A stretch of DNA of 14,625 nt from PVC group bacterium (GTDB lineage: Bacteria > Verrucomicrobiota > Kiritimatiellia > UBA8416): NCBI GenBank assembly GCA_003567805.1, contig PWYP01000042.1:1-14625 (forward strand). The letters run 5' to 3'. A model generated the notes under the pieces. That model worked only from the letters and a program-made list of their open reading frames with translations. It ran no database searches and was not told where the DNA came from. The stretch's first letter is position 1. Each line of letters begins with the position of its first letter. This document shows, piece after piece, positions 14,260 through 14,625 of the stretch. The position numbers and the translations under genes were made by a program.

Positions 14260-14625
14260 CTACCTTAGCACCAATTTCTGTCTTAGCACCAATTTCTGTC
14301 TTCCCTGCAACGCATGCACAGAACCCTCCCAAAAGAGTTGTCCCTGAACACCATCCGGCAATATGACGTTTGCGAGCCAGTCGGATCCCCTTTTAGCAAG
14401 ATCGAAATGAATGGTCCCTGCGGGGTGCGGCATTTTGCTATGCATTTCACCCAAGGGGCCAGGACTCGGATTGATAATAACAGACTTGAACCCCGGATCT
14501 CCCGGACGAATGCCTGCCAGACTTGCATGCATGTGGAAAAGCGGATGGCTTCCCCAAGCATGACAGTCACTGCGTGAAGGCTCCGGCATTTCCATCGGAG
14601 TTTTGAAGCCCATCTGCACCATGTC
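14260..14625 (-). CDS. C-terminus of a second alpha-L-rhamnosidase-like protein, 5' end beyond window
   Basis: The frame is open from the right edge to a TAG stop at 14260-14262, giving 121 residues. The motif PSRSDCHAWGSHPLFHMHASLAGIRP followed by PGFKSVIINPSPG and PHPAGTIHFDL matches the end of the helical barrel and the C-terminal beta-sandwich of bacterial rhamnosidase-type (GH78) proteins. It is not a copy of the C-terminus of the GH78 protein at 9567-12332, so this is a distinct relative. The last residues carry an exact six-residue duplication (RQKLVL twice), from an 18-bp tandem repeat. It is convergent with the STAS gene, 25 nt apart. GH78 is likely; a neighbouring clan-GH-L family cannot be excluded from this fragment. 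Confidence 0.82.
   Translation of the reverse strand, partial: DMVQMGFKTPMEMPEPSRSDCHAWGSHPLFHMHASLAGIRPGDPGFKSVIINPSPGPLGEMHSKMPHPAGTIHFDLAKRGSDWLANVILPDGVQGQLFWEGSVHALQGRQKLVLRQKLVLR
14264..14302. repeat. 18-bp tandem duplication at the end of the second rhamnosidase-like gene
   Basis: An 18-bp unit starting CTTAGCACCAATT is present 2.2 times (14264-14281, 14282-14299 and three bases more) without mismatch. The period is a multiple of three, so the frame is kept and six residues are duplicated just before the stop codon. Confidence 0.95.

Noticed and set aside
14260..14625. Second rhamnosidase fragment as a pseudogene
   Set aside because: The frame is open to the window edge with coherent family motifs, so truncation is due to the window boundary.

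Overview
The window looks like chromosome from a bacterium of the PVC superphylum, most plausibly Kiritimatiellota or Lentisphaerota. That assignment is an inference from gene content: a secreted DUF6288-type PDZ protein, two GH78-type alpha-L-rhamnosidases, a TMEM43-family protein, an unusual membrane-anchored signal-peptidase-like protein, and a phosphatase/STAS partner-switching pair. No rRNA or other decisive marker is present. I see no transposase, integrase, CRISPR array or phage gene.

Layout. (1) 1-3137, minus strand: tRNA-Arg(CCT) with an encoded CCA, then 21 nt downstream a large exported DUF6288-like protein that runs off the left edge. (2) 3138-7879, plus strand: an S26 signal-peptidase homologue lacking the catalytic Ser and Lys, a 70-aa membrane protein, a 0.5-kb non-coding gap, a TMEM43-family protein, then DNA polymerase III delta (holA) and an FmdB-type zinc ribbon. 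(3) 12332-7876, minus strand: a tight three-gene operon of GH78 rhamnosidase, a 111-aa conserved protein of unknown function and an M28 metallopeptidase. It meets fmdB tail to tail with a 4-bp overlap. (4) 12529-14234, plus strand: a receiver-PP2C phosphatase and a STAS anti-sigma-factor antagonist. (5) 14625-14260, minus strand: the C-terminus of a second rhamnosidase-like protein.

The accessory content points to breakdown of rhamnose-containing glycans, with a stress or signal-response switch lying between the two rhamnosidase genes. The most unusual items are the signal-peptidase homologue without its catalytic dyad, a 36-nt intergenic motif present twice with a covarying dyad, a nine-C tract inside the phosphatase gene that could phase-vary, and a long hairpin between the TMEM43 gene and holA. 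I did not find convincing evidence for a wholly new multi-gene system; the candidates above are the best leads.
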